Shown in pieces: positions 24,803 to 38,564 of a stretch of DNA of 64,000 bases. Position 1 is the stretch's first letter, and each line of letters opens with the position of its first letter. The translations under genes were made by a program, and so were the position numbers. The DNA is from Allacma fusca (taxonomy: Eukaryota > Arthropoda > Collembola > Symphypleona > Sminthuridae): assembly GCA_947179485.1 (NCBI GenBank), contig OX359247.1, forward strand, positions 32,960,801 to 33,024,800. The letters run 5' to 3'. The notes under the pieces are model-generated. The model was not told where the DNA came from, did no database searches, and saw nothing but the letters and a program-made list of their open reading frames with translations.

Positions 24803-27800
24803 ATGGGGAAACAGACGTAAGTTGCTGTTTGTTAATGTTTTGTTGCATATTGAGAACCGATACTTGACATGAGCATAACTATATGATACTCGCTGCGAAT
24901 TACATGAGTTCTAATATAAAAATTTGCTACAAAAAGTTCTGACACACCCGGCGAAGACGGCTCCGACAGTGAAGGAACACAGGAATTTCAGGCTGATGAT
25001 GGTTTGGCAGATGCTACAACTGACAAGGGTAACACAGCCGAGGTAAGTCAAGCACGTGAAGACGCCTGCCACGACCCTTGTGCGCCTCAATGTATCGGAA
25101 TGCCTGAGCGAGGGGTAACAAATTCAAGGAGCTGCGTTGACTATAATCCAAGATTGTGCTGTCATGTAACACAATCTATGATGAGATCACGTATGAACGA
25201 GAGACGGGATAAGCTGGCGAATGATCTTAAGTCGACGAAAAATAATGATTGCTGCTGCCGACCACCTACGGCTCCTAAAAATAAACCCTGTCCTAAAAAG
25301 CCCGATTGCTGTGCTAAACGAAAGAATAAAAAACATAAAACTGGTATGGCAGAGCAAACGAATGGAACTTACAATTATGATTGCGGCGGGGAAGACGGCG
25401 AATCGGTTTATCAACCAGCTACCAACACAGCACTATGCGTTCAACCTCCAGCATTAGTCACCGTACCAGATATGCAAGCTCAGCCTGCTTGTAATTCTTC
25501 AAGCATGTGGGAGTACTACTATAATATGGGATACACTAGTGGTTACAATGAAAGCAACAAGCGGAATCAGGATTATGTCAGTTGTACGAATGCTTATTCC
25601 TACGAGTACGGGTATAATACAGGTATGCAAAGACTGCCAACAAGTTTGGAAGGAGATTCTACCATACGCAAAATTATTTAATAATAATTGATGAATTCCT
25701 GAAAAATAGGCTGGAACAGTAGCAACGCAAAAAATCAGGAGTACGTGGCAGATAGCAACGACTGGTACTATGAAGCAGGGTATAACGGGGGATTTAACGA
25801 CAGCAACGACGCAAACGCTGCATATACAAATGAAACTAACGATTACTACTATGAAATTGGGTACGTATTTCTCTTATCGTTTTAAAGTTAGATTTCATCT
25901 TAATGCCATTAAACTAACTTTCTGCAGATAAGCAATTTATTTCAATTATGGTGGTTGCATGAAATGTTTATATACGCATACATCAGATACAACTGTGGAT
26001 GGAACCACAGTAACAAAGAGAACGATGAGTACATTAAGGAAAGTAATGATTACTACCATGAAGTTGGCTATAATTTGGGAGTGAATGATGCAAATGCAGC
26101 AAACGATTGTTACGTTGAAGAAGTCAGTCGTTATTACTACGAAGTGGGATATAACGATGGGTTTGATAACTGCTGCTGCCAAAAGAAATGCTGTACTCCA
26201 CCCTGCTGTCCACAGTGTTGTGCTCCACCTTGCTGTCCAAAGTGTTGTGCTCCAGCCTGCTGCCCACCATGTTGTACTCCGCCTGGCTGCCCACAATGTT
26301 GTACTCCGCCTGGCTGCCCACAATGTTGTGCTCCACCTTGCTGCCCACAATGCTGTGCTCCACCTTGCTGCCCACAATGCTGTGCTCCACCTTGCTGCCC
26401 ACAATGTTGTACTCCACCATGTTGTTGTAATCCTTGTTGTAATCCTTGTTGTAATCCTTGTTGTAATCCTTGTTGTAATCCTTGTTGTAATCCTTGTTGT
26501 AATCCTCGTTGTAACTCCACAAATAAGGACCAAAGCAAAGGGGAAAAAACTGCTGTCACCTGCGAAGATAATTACAACAATAATGCTTCGAAAGACTCCG
26601 AATCAGATGCAGATGGCGATAAAAATAAACGTGGCAACGAGGAATGCTGCAATGATAAAATTTGTATTCCAATCTGTTGTGGTGGTAGTAACCGAGCTTA
26701 TATTCGAATCATCGGTGGCTGCAAAAAAGATAAGTCTGAAAAAAAGGACAAGACAGAGAAAGAAAAGTGTGAGAGTAGTTCTGATTGTGAGTCAAGTGAC
26801 TCATGTGACTCGGATTCAGATGATGATAGCTGCTGTTGTTGCCAATCATGTTGCCCACCGTGTTGTCAACCATGCTGCTCACCGTGTTGTCAACAATGTT
26901 GCGCACCTTGCCAACCATGTTGTTCACCCTGTAGTCAACCATGTTGCAAAAATAAAAAAGGTAAAGACTCGAAAAATAAGGACATCAAATGGAACATACG
27001 AGAATGTGGCACCAATCCAGTAAAGAATTGTGCTTCGAATTGTTGTCAAACCTGTTGCTCTGGTTGGTGTATGCCAAGTTGTACAAAAAGCCATTATACA
27101 ACAGGAGATGATGCGGAAACAGCAGGAGAGGATAACGATTGTGGCCCTCCACCACAACAAAGTAAAAGTCGGAGCCAAAGTCCGTCAAAAGGTCATGCCA
27201 AAGATAAAGACAACAAAGGGAAACAATGCTTCATTCCTTTGAATTTCTTTGGAAACCTTGGTGGTGGAAATTGTTGTCTCGGCCAATTCGGTCTACAGTC
27301 CACACGAACTATAAACAGGACAGTAAAATGCATTAATCCTCCTGCTTCCGGCTCTGGCGTCTCTGCGAAACAAAAGGAGATAGAAAAAGCAGCAGCCCAA
27401 AAGCATCAAAAGCTGAAAGTTAAAGTAAACGAAATTGAAGCCAAACTCGCCAAAGTGAATAAAGACATACATTCCTACGAGCTCGAAATGATTGAAGCCG
27501 AACGACAACTATCATGTGCTAAACGAAAGATGGGCAAGGGCATGAGAGAACTCTGCTGTGAGATTAAGTATTTACTCGGAAAGCAACAGATGGAAGAAGC
27601 CCAGCGAAGAAAATGTAAAAAATACGATGAGAACGACGACGAGTGCAGCAGTGATGATGAAGGTAAGCATAAGAAGGTAAAATTGCCAGAAACAAACGAT
27701 CGAATAGATGAAGCCCGAGACGAAATTGAGAAGGCCGAGAAAAGGTACAGAAATGCTTGCAAAAAGCACCGGGAGAACTGCACCAAGAAATCCGAATTGG

Positions 27801-27898
27801 AAGAGGAGCTTGCTAAAATCCGACCAAAGATCCCAACTGTCGTTTGCGCTGAGTATATTTACCAGTGTGGTAGACGATTTAAAGTCATCGTTGATTAA
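24803..27898 (+). CDS. Cys/Pro-rich repeat protein with Tyr-Asn-Gly repeats and coiled coil
   Basis: I do not recognise an orthologue. Exons are tentatively 24803-24816, 24937-25622, 25710-25860 and 25987-27898 (about 920 residues). The first exon is 14 nt with a consensus GTAAGT donor, but its acceptor is weak. Order: an acidic N terminus without signal peptide; a Lys/Cys region; five full and one partial 27-residue repeats (about 198-345) with YYYEVGYNxGxNxSN and a trailing SND; a Cys block (about 345-461) of 9-residue CCPQCCAPP units then seven CCNP units; an acidic/Ser stretch; a second Cys cluster (about 565-605); and a Lys/Glu coiled coil (about 743-905). CNPC-type repeats recall sperm outer-dense-fibre proteins, so a disulfide-linked structural protein is plausible but inferred. 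AATAAA follows near 27984. Confidence 0.7.
25514..26169 (+). repeat. 27-residue tandem protein repeats across three exons
   Basis: Five complete 27-residue units and a partial sixth run in register through three exons of the Cys-rich gene. The shared pattern is aromatic-Y-Y/H-E-x-G-Y-N-x-G-x-N-x-S/A-N, then a charged stretch, Y, and N-D. Both introns fall within the GYN part of a unit but at different codon positions. The units are diverged at DNA level, so the duplication is older than the Cys block next to it. Confidence 0.8.
26170..26517 (+). repeat. 27-bp and 12-bp coding tandem repeats (Cys-Pro)
   Basis: About eight copies of a 27-bp unit encoding CCPQCCAPP or close variants are followed by seven copies of a 12-bp unit (TGTTGTAATCCT) encoding CCNP. 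Adjacent copies are nearly identical at DNA level, which points to recent slippage or unequal exchange. The array also keeps long reading frames open on the antisense strand; these are by-products. Confidence 0.85.
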
Positions 27899-28495
27899 AA
27901 AAATTTACTCTTTAATTACCTGAAACAGTTGTGTTACTCTCCTGAATTCACATGTCTCTGGCGAGATCTCTTTCCTACAAACACAATAAAATAAAACTAA
28001 TAAACTATTTCCTGTACGCTACTTTCATAATTTTCTTAAAATTATAGCTATAGATAGATAGACAACCCTTTAGTTCGATTTTCCAATGCTGGAGTTTATA
28101 TACATAGATCGTATTTAAGAAAACACGGACCCACAATCTACAATCAGTAAACTTGAAGCAAAGCTTAATAAAGTGATTCAGGAAGGGACTACTCCAAGCT
28201 AGACTAGTGAGTGTTCGAGGGATGCCTGTTCAGTGCTTTCCATGGTTTTATTGTTAGCATGCACAAAAGGCTTTAGCCGTTTCACATTCATACAGTACAC
28301 ACCTCTGCCAGCACCAGCTGTTCGAGGTAAAGCGGCAACCCTACGTGTGTTTATAGCCAATGTGTATGTAATGTCAGATATTTTGAATACTATTTTGAAA
28401 ACCTCTGAACGTCTGAACTAACAGTAGTAATTTAACGACCGAAATCGCTCTGCGGTACCTGTTGCTTTACTCACCTGACCTGGAAGAGTGGCAGA

Positions 28496-31400
28496 ATGAC
28501 CTCGATACTTGGAGAAGTGTTGAAGGCTAAAGGTTAGTGAATCATGGATCGTATCTGTAGGAAGAAAGTACTGTCATTTATTTTGAGATTTAAAAAAAAA
28601 ATTACCGGTTGCTGTTAATGAATGAGAAAATGTTAAAATTTTTTAAAATAGTAATATTACTTTTTCTTAACTTTATTATTGCAGCCAGCACTTCTTTGGA
28701 TGAGTTCCAAGACACCATAAACAAAGTTGAAGGGAAGATGGTGACAATGAAGACAGAGTTGGTGGAATCCATGCATTCTTGTTTCGCACTGTCGGAAGCA
28801 GATATTGACAGAATTACATCCTGGTCGATGGAAGTGAATAGCATTAGGGATCAGGCCAACAATCTTCTGAATTCATTTGAAAATGAGGTGGTTATTTCGG
28901 AAATATGTATTCATTGACTCAGCATGATTTATTTAGGATTAGTAAATAGTCAATAATTTCATGAAATTAATAAGAGTGTCACGATGAATGTTCACAGCGT
29001 GAAACATTTGCGTCCACGTCGAATGAGATTGAAGATGTGGATGAGCAGCTCCAACGGTGTGCAAAGGGTTTGGAAGTACTCCGAACGATTGTCAGCATTG
29101 TAGATGACTATGAGCAGGCAGATGAAAATACTAATGAGTTGGAGGTGAGATTTACCAATCAAATACGGTAGTGTTTAAAATAAATTAAAGGGGTGTCATT
29201 ACAAGGGTTATGATTCTTTTTTTTTCCTGAAGGCTTCTGTCAAGCTCAGTAGAGCAGTTTATAAGCTGAAATATCTAATGGCGGAATTTCCATCCCCGGA
29301 GGATCTTAAGTGGCTGGATCAATTGACGAAGACTTTGAAGAAGCAAATCAGTGATGTCATTGTTAGGGTTCAGAAAGACTGGAACGATAAATTTCAGTTC
29401 AAGCGGAATCAACTTGTTATAGACCATTATGGATGTAATGTGGTGACAGCGGTGGAAACTTTGAAAAATTTAGATAGCTTAGAGAAGGTTTGGAACCGTT
29501 TTGTTAACCAATTATGGTCGGAGATTTTGTCAAAGGTCTGCTGCCCTGAGTATCAAGTGAGGATTAAATGGCCAGTCAATTCAGAACGGCCTAGCTTGAT
29601 TATCAATGGACTAACTATGAGTCCAGACTGTGATGAAGTGCCGGAGAGGGATGTGAGTGTTGCGTCCACCGTTCGCTTACCTAAAGGTCCTGAAATGAGT
29701 ACTATGTGCATCGACAGGGATAGTACTCAAGCGAGTACTGCTTCTCAGGGGAAATCTCGTTGCTATATTCTGGTTGAAAAACTTGAAACTCGTTTGAAAA
29801 AAGTTTCACAAGTCTTCGACAATATTGTGAATATTTTGGAGATATTCGCTATATTGTTTAAAGAGCAGGTGGGTTTCGTTCTTGTACTTACTACTTACAT
29901 GCATACAGTTGTCGTGCTATTTATGCCTGCATACACAGTTTAACGCGCTATATAATAGCGTAATTTAACTGATTTTCTTTTAAATATATACTCAGCCATC
30001 ACTAATGACAAGTATGGCAAGTGAACTGGGACCCCGGTTGTGTACTTCTTTATCGTCGAAGTGTCTGAAATTTCTGATTTTGCACAACTCCGATGGAAAT
30101 TTTGATACAGTTCGTCAGGATATTGAAGACCTAACCCAGTTTTTAGAGAAGTTAGATAAGTTGGGTGAGCGTTGTTGTCTTACTTTTTAAAACTCATTGT
30201 ACATGCTGGCCGAATAATGACAACGATTTTTTCCAGGCTTTAAAATTCCACAAGGACCTGAATACGCAGCACTGCTGGAGTTTGCACACAATTTTGAAAC
30301 ACTTTTCTATGAACAACTCCGCCAGGATATTTGTACTAAAAGCAGGAACTACATCAGGGCAGATGTCCACAAAACTGTAAGATATACGCCACCAATTCCC
30401 AGTCCCACGATGCTTTCTCATCCCCGAGATTTAATCAAATCTCCTTTCACTTTGCAACAATCCATGGAAATAAGGTATTAATGGTCTTTTACACGAAGTA
30501 CGTATTCTTTAACTTCAAAGCATGAATATATACTTATTTCAAATATTTTTTTATCATCTAGTGCATCAATTTATGAAATGGTGAAGATGCTACAATATCA
30601 TCTAGCTGCATATCCGGAAGATGACATTTTACCCGATCACGCATTCAATATTTACTTGGCAATTGTGTCTATCCCAAAAAATGAGTCAGATTCGTCAGAT
30701 TTAGTTCCCCTACAAGCAGGTAAGCTGATGTAATAGATTGAAAATCAATCCTTCGGTATACATAAAATATACACTTAAAACTTACTTTATTTATTAATGT
30801 TTGCTATATGTACTTACATATTTTCAACAGCCATCATCCACAATAATTGCTGGTACTTGTCACATTACGCCATGAGTTTTAAGGTCTGTGAGCATCACGT
30901 GCCTTTACTGCGGACCAAAGCTGATCAGGCTATATCGTTTCTTTTGCGGAGCATCCGTAGTAAATTGAACGGCATGATTAGTAATGCTATGAATGGGTTG
31001 GATGCAAAAGTCGATTCTAAAATTGGTATGAATTTGATAAATGTTCTCAAAGTACTTACCTATATAATTATACATCACATACTTAAATTAGAGTAATATA
31101 AAAAGTTTTTTTAATTTTCAGATTGCTCTTTGGACTTCCTTCTAATCTCTGAAGAACTCATTAGGTTAGATTTAATATTCAAAGGTGTTCTTCCTACTTA
31201 CGCTTGGAAAACTTCATTAGCTCTTCTTGTGGATCATACTGTGAATGAAATGGTTAGCAAAGTTTTGCAATGGGATGATATTTCTGCTAATACTGCGACC
31301 GAATTAGCAGCTGCCTTCATTAAATTTGCTGTGGAGACTTCGCATTTATTTAAGGTGATACTGCGTTAAATTAGGAAATAATATTTTTAAGAATCAACTA

Positions 31401-31774
31401 TTACAAGACGTATTAATAACGCTTCCTTGTTTTCATTTGTTTTACTCAGGGGGATGCAACTGCTGTTCGGGAAATTGACGCTCTTACTTCTAAGGCTGTG
31501 AAAAAATGGCAGCGTTTCCGACTGCTCACTTTTGTTTTAACAGCTTCGATGTCGGAGATCAAGGATAAGTACGTTATTTCACTTTCTCATTTTTTCTGTG
31601 CTACAACGTTATAGTTCTTAGAAGATGTGATATTTGTAATCACAAAATTGCAGGTGGGTTCAAGGTCACGGTCCACTTGCAATTGAATTTGCTGCTGAGG
31701 AAGTGCGTAAATTAGTTCGAGCTCTTTTTCAAAATACTGATCGCCGAGCTGCCTTTTTAGCTTCAATTAAGTAA
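28496..31774 (+). CDS. ZW10: kinetochore/tethering protein ZW10
   Basis: ZW10 is part of the ROD-Zwilch-ZW10 kinetochore complex that recruits dynein and checkpoint proteins, and of the NRZ tether for Golgi-to-ER vesicles. Eleven exons (28496-28532, 28685-28887, 28998-29144, 29233-29868, 29996-30164, 30237-30474, 30562-30719, 30831-31025, 31122-31354, 31450-31568, 31654-31774) join in frame to 751 residues, close to the human 779. The N terminus starts MTSILGEVL, like other ZW10 proteins, and leads into a helical coiled-coil region. The middle contains [14 protein letters not shown], matching the family HHNNCMYIAHH box as I recall it. The C terminus has [12 protein letters not shown] and [19 protein letters not shown]. 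The first coding exon is only 37 nt. No damage is seen. Confidence 0.93.
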
Positions 31775-32247
31775 AACGACACGTTCCTTTACAACATACC
31801 AATTATTATTACGAGAAAGTATCACCCCCTTACCTTCTGTTTATATGTACTCAGTAGTTAAAAATGAATTTATTTTTAAAAACTATTTAGCATTGTGCCG
31901 ACAATTTTTTGTACTCGTAAGTATATTGGTCATATATTGGTCTTCTGCGAGTTTGTAAATTTCTTGCATATTTGTGAAAGTACGGGTGAAATCGTGAAAT
32001 GCCATAAAGAATTTATAAGGTTACTATAGGCAATAAATTCCTCATGTTATTAAATTACTTTATTGTCACACCACTTGTCAGTATAATATTTCTCCTTGCA
32101 TTTATGATTTCTAGTGAGTCAACATTACTTTATATTATACTGTTCATGGGTCAGTTGCAGGAATACGTTGTGTCCGTTTTAATTATCGTGGGTCCCTACA
32201 CGAAAAGACTAACAATTATTTTTAAAATTAAATTAGTTACAGGTTCA

Positions 32248-33027
32248 CTATCTAAAAATATTGTTTGAGAAGGAATTTGCGTTAGCATTTGCATTCGAAA
32301 ACGAGGACTGAAAAAGTGGATTTGAAACCGAAGAAGCTACTGCATTGGCCATAGAGTTGCTAAAACCACCTCGACCTCCACTAGTTGCCATTGCATTACT
32401 CTGACTAAAACCTGATTTAAATGGTCCGATTCCAGCGTCCATAGAGGAACTTCCTGCGTTTGAAAATGATGCTCCCTGTGGATTGTAAAGATTTGATAGA
32501 AACAAACCTTGATTTACAATCTTGCAATTGGATAATTTTTAGATTATATACCTAAAAGTATTATTCTGTCACACTCTGAGTCGAATAAGGAGTTCATTAA
32601 AATTACATAAAAATTTGAAGCCTTACATCAGGTCCAATCCGGAAGCTGTTGGCTTGAGAAAAAGAGCTCGACATGCCTGGGAAATTCATGCTCTCTGCCA
32701 TTGCAAATGACCCGGAAATGCTGCCGTCTGGATTTCTTTCCATTTCAAATAATGGCTTGTTAACCTGAAACCACAATACATTTTGTATTCCAAAGCTAGC
32801 TTCATTGCTGTTGTAAAAATTTGAATGGCTAACTTTCACTATTTTATTTAATAACATTTCTAACACCCCATAAACTTAAAGTAAGCACAAAAATATTTTA
32901 CTGAGCCTCTTTTCAATGGACCGCGATGGTGATTTGGAGCTGCGGAAACCTGCTTTTCGTAGTTTGTAAAAATTACAATAAAGCTTATCATAAAGCTTAG
33001 AAAGTTCTTCACTTTCAGTAAAGCCAT
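32248..33027 (-). CDS. small secreted Ser/Asn/Ala-rich protein
   Basis: Unrecognised. Three phase-0 exons on the minus strand (33027-32902, 32764-32627, 32475-32248) give 163 residues. The first exon encodes a clear signal peptide: MALLKVKN, then a hydrophobic stretch, ending near VSAAPNHH. A dibasic site (GPLKRGS) follows before the first intron. The mature part is rich in Ser, Asn, Ala, Phe and Gly with a loose FSNAxAN or SFSN pattern (for example SFSNANANANSFSN at the C terminus), and has no cysteine pairs. Composition resembles secreted silk-, cuticle- or matrix-type proteins, but no family match is claimed. All three introns have good borders, which supports a real gene despite its low complexity. 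Confidence 0.72.
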
Positions 33028-36000
33028 TTTATACTTGGTTGAAATATTTTAAAAATTCAATAATAAAAAGACGGCGGTATTGGTTCGTCAGGCGTCGATT
33101 GTCACAAATGTCTGCTGAAATGTCACAGGGACCTACTGGTCTGGACCATGACTTAAGGAGTGGTTGGCATCTCATATCTGACCTTTATGCATAATCTTAT
33201 AGATACTTGAATTTGGTTCTATTTGGTAATTATTATAAATAAACGCAAAATAGCATCTGCATGGTGAATCCCCTTGGAAGACTTTAGATTCCATTGTCGC
33301 CCTTGTGTATGCTTGTAATTGCATTTGAGCTGGTACATGCAGACAGACATTATGCATGTTATTGTATACGCCTGAGAATTTGGCACAAGACGTATGTAAC
33401 CTCATGTAGAAGTTGATATACTCAACATTATAATTTCTTATTATGGCACTTCTGATGTACAGTAAATGGTGAGAAAATGACAATGAGTGAAGCGAACCAT
33501 TTTAAAAGCATAGGATTCCGGCTTTTTGTTTATTGTGTTTTGCATTTGATAGAAAATTTGTCTCTCACATTTATCCCGATTGTACTGATATTTGAGACTG
33601 CAGGGAATATGTTTGACAGTGCACAAACTGTGTAATCGTCAATTTTTCCCTCAAAGTTAAAGCGTTTCACTTCACGAATTTCCGCATTTCATATTTCGTT
33701 GCACTATACTGCATATATTCGTCATTTTAAGGTATGCATGCAACAAAAGCATTCATGGAAGGACTGATGCATTTACAAGATAGTGATAAGATACAAGAAT
33801 TGTGCATAATTGTAAGTTTGGAGGCTTCCTTATACCCCCTTACCCTCTCTACTACATGTCATATACATACATACTGGGATAAATGAGATGAGAGCAGAGT
33901 ATATAGTAGATATCACATTTCTTTACTACAAATTGTAAGTACCCTCATTTTGGGGAATTCGTACAATCATGTCTTGCTCAAACTCCAATTTCCAGTTGCA
34001 GTGACAGAATATTAAATGTAGTCAGAAGCAAAGTAAGTATATCACATACCTGTATTTATTGTTTAAACTCTTACATGGATGTGCACTGTGCAGCAGTTAC
34101 TGCAAGTGAGTTAAACTTTGCGTATATACATACACATGCATGTATGTACATACGCTCACGATGATGGGATTTCTACACACATTCATTATTAATTATATAT
34201 ATATAATTACCTATATATCTTTATTACCAAATTAATGCATGCAGGATATTTTCTGTGCAAAATAGTTTGTTTTTTTATATCAAAAATCATTTGAGTCATA
34301 GGTGTAATCCAGTACGTATGTATGTAGGTATGTATAGTATGTACGTCTTTTGGTGAAAAACGTTGATTCGCGAATATCATCAAGTGTCATTTGAGACTTG
34401 AGAGTGTAGGCGAATGTAGTATTATGTACATAGATACATAAACCATGTAAATATAATAATAATAAGAAACTTGAACGTAACGATGAGCAGCGAAATATAA
34501 TGCTTGCTTGTACTCGTACTGTAGTATCCTAGATATAGATAGAGATTATATACACACATTCTAATCGTGAATAATAGAAATGAGCGTAAACACTGGTTTC
34601 AGGAGGCTATATAATTAAGCATGGCTTTAAGGATCTGAGGTACTTTTAAACCAACACATTGAATGCTGATGTATTACTAATCTAACGTGACATCATTCAC
34701 CATGCCATGATCCGGATGCCCACATTTGGACAAGCACCGAGCTAGAAGTTTAGAACAATCTTCCCCAAGTTTTTGATTCAGTCATCATTTTCCTCTGAGG
34801 AGGATTCTCAACACATCATTCAAGAGAGGGTTGATTCTGTGTGGACAAAAAAGTGACCCAGTAATAGTATCTTTAGTGATCTTATACTCTTTAAAAATAA
34901 CACTCCTGAAAGCACGTACAGTACTGTATATGTGTATTTATGTATGAGCACAGCATGACATTACACTGGGGAAATGGACGAGAACACTATAAAAAATGAT
35001 CACATTCCAACATATAATATTTCACAGCTTTTTTATGCCTCATGTCATGACAGTAATTTCGCAGACACAACTTGAGCTAACGAATTTTATGCAAAGAAAC
35101 GACGACTACATGCAGACATTTTATGTATCTTCAATTGACGGAGATTGAAAGGAGCTTCAAGCGACTGTATGCAACTAACCATTTGGAATACAGATCTAGT
35201 TCAGTTAATCATTTCAATATGAAAAACTATGTATTTACAGATGGGTTTTGACATGTAGCGTAAAAAGTGAAGCACTTCCAGCCCTAAAGTGGTACTTATA
35301 TACGCTCATGTAAAAAAGTAAACACACATTTGTACTCACATTAGAACAGCTTTGGATGAATATTATAGCCTTTTATGTTTTTGATAGGAATGACAAAACT
35401 CAGTCAATGTCCCACTGGAATGGTACATTGATGCTAAGGCATTACGATGGAGTACTTCAGCAATAAAATTTGGAAAGTTTTTAATCTTTTTAACTGCAGG
35501 AATTTTTCTTGATCCCCTGTGAACAAGAAGATGCTGAAATTGCTAAATGACAGAACCACTGTGTACTCATCAAGTTGTAGGAAATTGAGTGTCTGTACGC
35601 CTTGATGTTACAGTACGACAATAATTAAAAAATCAGTGACACATTGTACTAATTTTTCAATATTGCAGAATATAGAGCATATTACTTCCTTTTCTCTCAT
35701 TATTTGATGTCAGCACAACACACAGACGTAATAACTGCTCGGGAAGGCTGACATAACACACAATAACATGTGCTTTCTTTGGCAGAACGAAGGGAATCGC
35801 CAACTATTATCGCACCCTACCCCATTTTGACCGCTCAGGTTATTGACAGCGTCATTAATTCTAACCACATCACCTTTTACAGCAGATATTTCAAGGACCC
35901 ACATTTTCCCATTTTTGTCATAAATACTATACAACTACATATGCCGATTTCTCATGTACTTGTAGGGATTATTTTGCAAACCGTATATGTGTAACGTTTA

Positions 36001-38564
36001 CACACTCCATCATTGCTGCTAATTGTGGGTATTATTACTTTCGTATCATATTGATCACTATCAGGATTCTAGTTTCCCAAGTGCGCTTATAATTATAGGA
36101 TATCCAAATGAAATCAAATTAGATGCTTCTTGTCTTCGCGAATACACAAAATAAGTACAGGATTCTAATCAGGGCTGTGGGCTTGAGGGAGTCAGACTGG
36201 AAAAATGTGAAACACTTTCCTTCTGAGATACATTCTAGGCTATTATGGTAATGATTTGTACATCTCATTATCCTTACTTGCACAAATGCATTTTGCATGA
36301 CAGACATTCGTTCTTTACACGAAATCAATTGTGAGAGGTGCAACGACAAAAGGAAATCATAGACCATATCAAATTAGGATGTGACGATACGAACATTGCC
36401 AGCTTTATTAGAAAAATAGCACAAAAGATTGGGAGACAGCACAATACACAGTACGATGGGTTTAGAGCCCTTACCTAAATGTTCGCACGTTTCGTCCCGA
36501 ACCAAAAAGAAGCCGACAAAGTTAAAATGAATCACTGAGGTGCTTTCAATAAATTAAAATAATGTTATTCAAAGGCACTCCATCCAGCGAGGCGAAATTT
36601 GAGAAACTTGTGGATTTTGTTTCGTATTCAACTGACTTTGTAGTACATGTTAGATACAAATTGTCAAATTATTGTATGAATCTTCTTAGCCACATAAACC
36701 TCCTCACGACTTCTTGACGCATTTCCTCAAGCACAATTTTCAAAATGATTGATGTGGTATTGCCATGTATGCAAATCCCTCCACTGTTATTTCAGACGTG
36801 TAGACTATCGTTACATATACATACGAACGCAATAGGAATGTACGTATCTGTAACCATAAGTTGTAGGTTCACAGTGCCAGAATATTAGATGTAAAATGTA
36901 ATTATTGTTTGTAAAGTACGTTTACAATATTGCAATGTATATAAATATGTGCCCGTTCTTTTTCGCATACTCTGACCAAAGTGAAAGGTGTGTAAAACTG
37001 ATTCGACGTCGATAATAAAATGCTTACACTCATATACATACTTTCAAGTTACGGTCATGTCTTTCTAGAATAGTCATACCTACTTATTTTACCTCAGTAC
37101 AAAAGCTCTACATAATGTGATTGGCTAATAAAGATGAATACAATGCGTTATTTTCAACGACAATCCTTCATTCATAAATAATGATGGCTCATCTAAAGTA
37201 ATGGTCCCCCCAACTTCAATAGTATCTAATTGTGGGAAGAGGTATGAGCAGTTTGTCAGTTTATTTTTCTCCAAGAATAACGCTCTTTTTTATCTGCCTT
37301 TTTCCAGTGTAGTGTTGTATGTACTATGTATAATATAGTCACTTATGTATCCTTAGCAAGGGCAACGCTGGCAACGCCAGCCTGTCAAAATGCTTGGATA
37401 AATTAGAGATCGGCACGTCCAGATTCCTGTCTCCAATTTTAACATCTACCCTCACATTTCTTCTTCTCAGGCAGGAATTATTATTATTTACAATACACGA
37501 TCCTAACAATAGTCCCAGTCAAAAACTAGACTATGAGATGAATAACTGTATTTTGTTAATCCATTTATAAGGGAAGGCTCGTCTGATGTGCGCACTTAAG
37601 TATACTGCGAGCTCCATTGTATTTAAGAATGTACCACAAGTCCTGATTGTTTATTCCTAAAAATGTATTGTAATTTTAAAATATTTACACAATTCAACAA
37701 TTAGCTGTGCAGGGAAGTTCAAATAAATGTACAATTAAAATTTATGCTTATTTGTTCTATGAAAGTCATACAATCATCATGTGAAGGACAAGTAGACAAG
37801 TACTTCTCTGCCTCTAAATAGTAATTATTTAAGACCGGAGATAATGATTGAAAAGTATACTACCTTACTGTTCCTGTTAGTTAGTAATGTGCACGTTTTG
37901 AAACAGTAAATAATGCAAGAATACACTGAGCATGCTTTTTGTTCTTGGAAAGCTAACCGCATCTTTTGCTCTTCAACTGTCGATAAATACTTTGACGATT
38001 ATAGCAAGAATCGTAGCCGAGCAAGGGCGATGGTATTTGCCGAGCTCTGTCCCTCATAGATGTATAAGTACCTTCGATAAGCAAGACATTCCCTCAAGAT
38101 CCCTCCTCACTCACATACATACGCGTACATACGTCCGTGCTGTGCTATGCTTGCGTGTGTGGAATTCTCTGCACCCATCTCTTTCCCATCAGTCGAGACT
38201 CAACCAGCACAGTGCGTATACGTTGTGAACCTCATCTCTCACATACTTTCACTCCATAGTATTTACTAACAACAAGGGTCATCCCTTTGAGAAACTGACG
38301 TCAATCGTTCAAACGGTATTGTTACATTTTGTTTTTATCCCCGCTTATCTCTTTTTCCAGTAGATTTCCCACAGGAGTGCATTGTTACCATAATAATCAT
38401 TAATTATAACAAAATTGAATCCCTTTTTGTGCCATCTGAGGATCTGTCTACATACACCCAATTATGTAATCATTGTACACTCTCCCTATTATCAAACATT
38501 ATTAATCTCTGACACTGTGAATTTACCCTTTTTCAATTCAGATATAATCACATCCAGTCTCATC
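33028..38564. other. 5.5-kb gene-poor region upstream of CRIP1
   Basis: No conserved exon was recognised on either strand. The sequence is AT-rich with many ACATAC/GTATGTA words (for example 34120-34150 and 34310-34345). It separates the secreted-protein gene, which reads leftward, from the LIM gene, which reads rightward, so it probably contains both promoters and perhaps enhancers or untranslated CRIP1 exons. None of these could be placed. Confidence 0.45.

Noticed and set aside
25946-26559. Long antisense open frames (up to 195 codons) opposite the Cys-rich repeats
   Set aside because: They translate tandem repeats in other frames (TTRI, DYNK, GLQQ runs) and exist only because the repeat unit lacks stops on that strand.
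26085-27242. Open frames in the +2/+3 frames of the Cys-rich gene
   Set aside because: They overlap the spliced frame that carries the 27-residue repeats and coiled coil in register; composition is a frame-shifted repeat.
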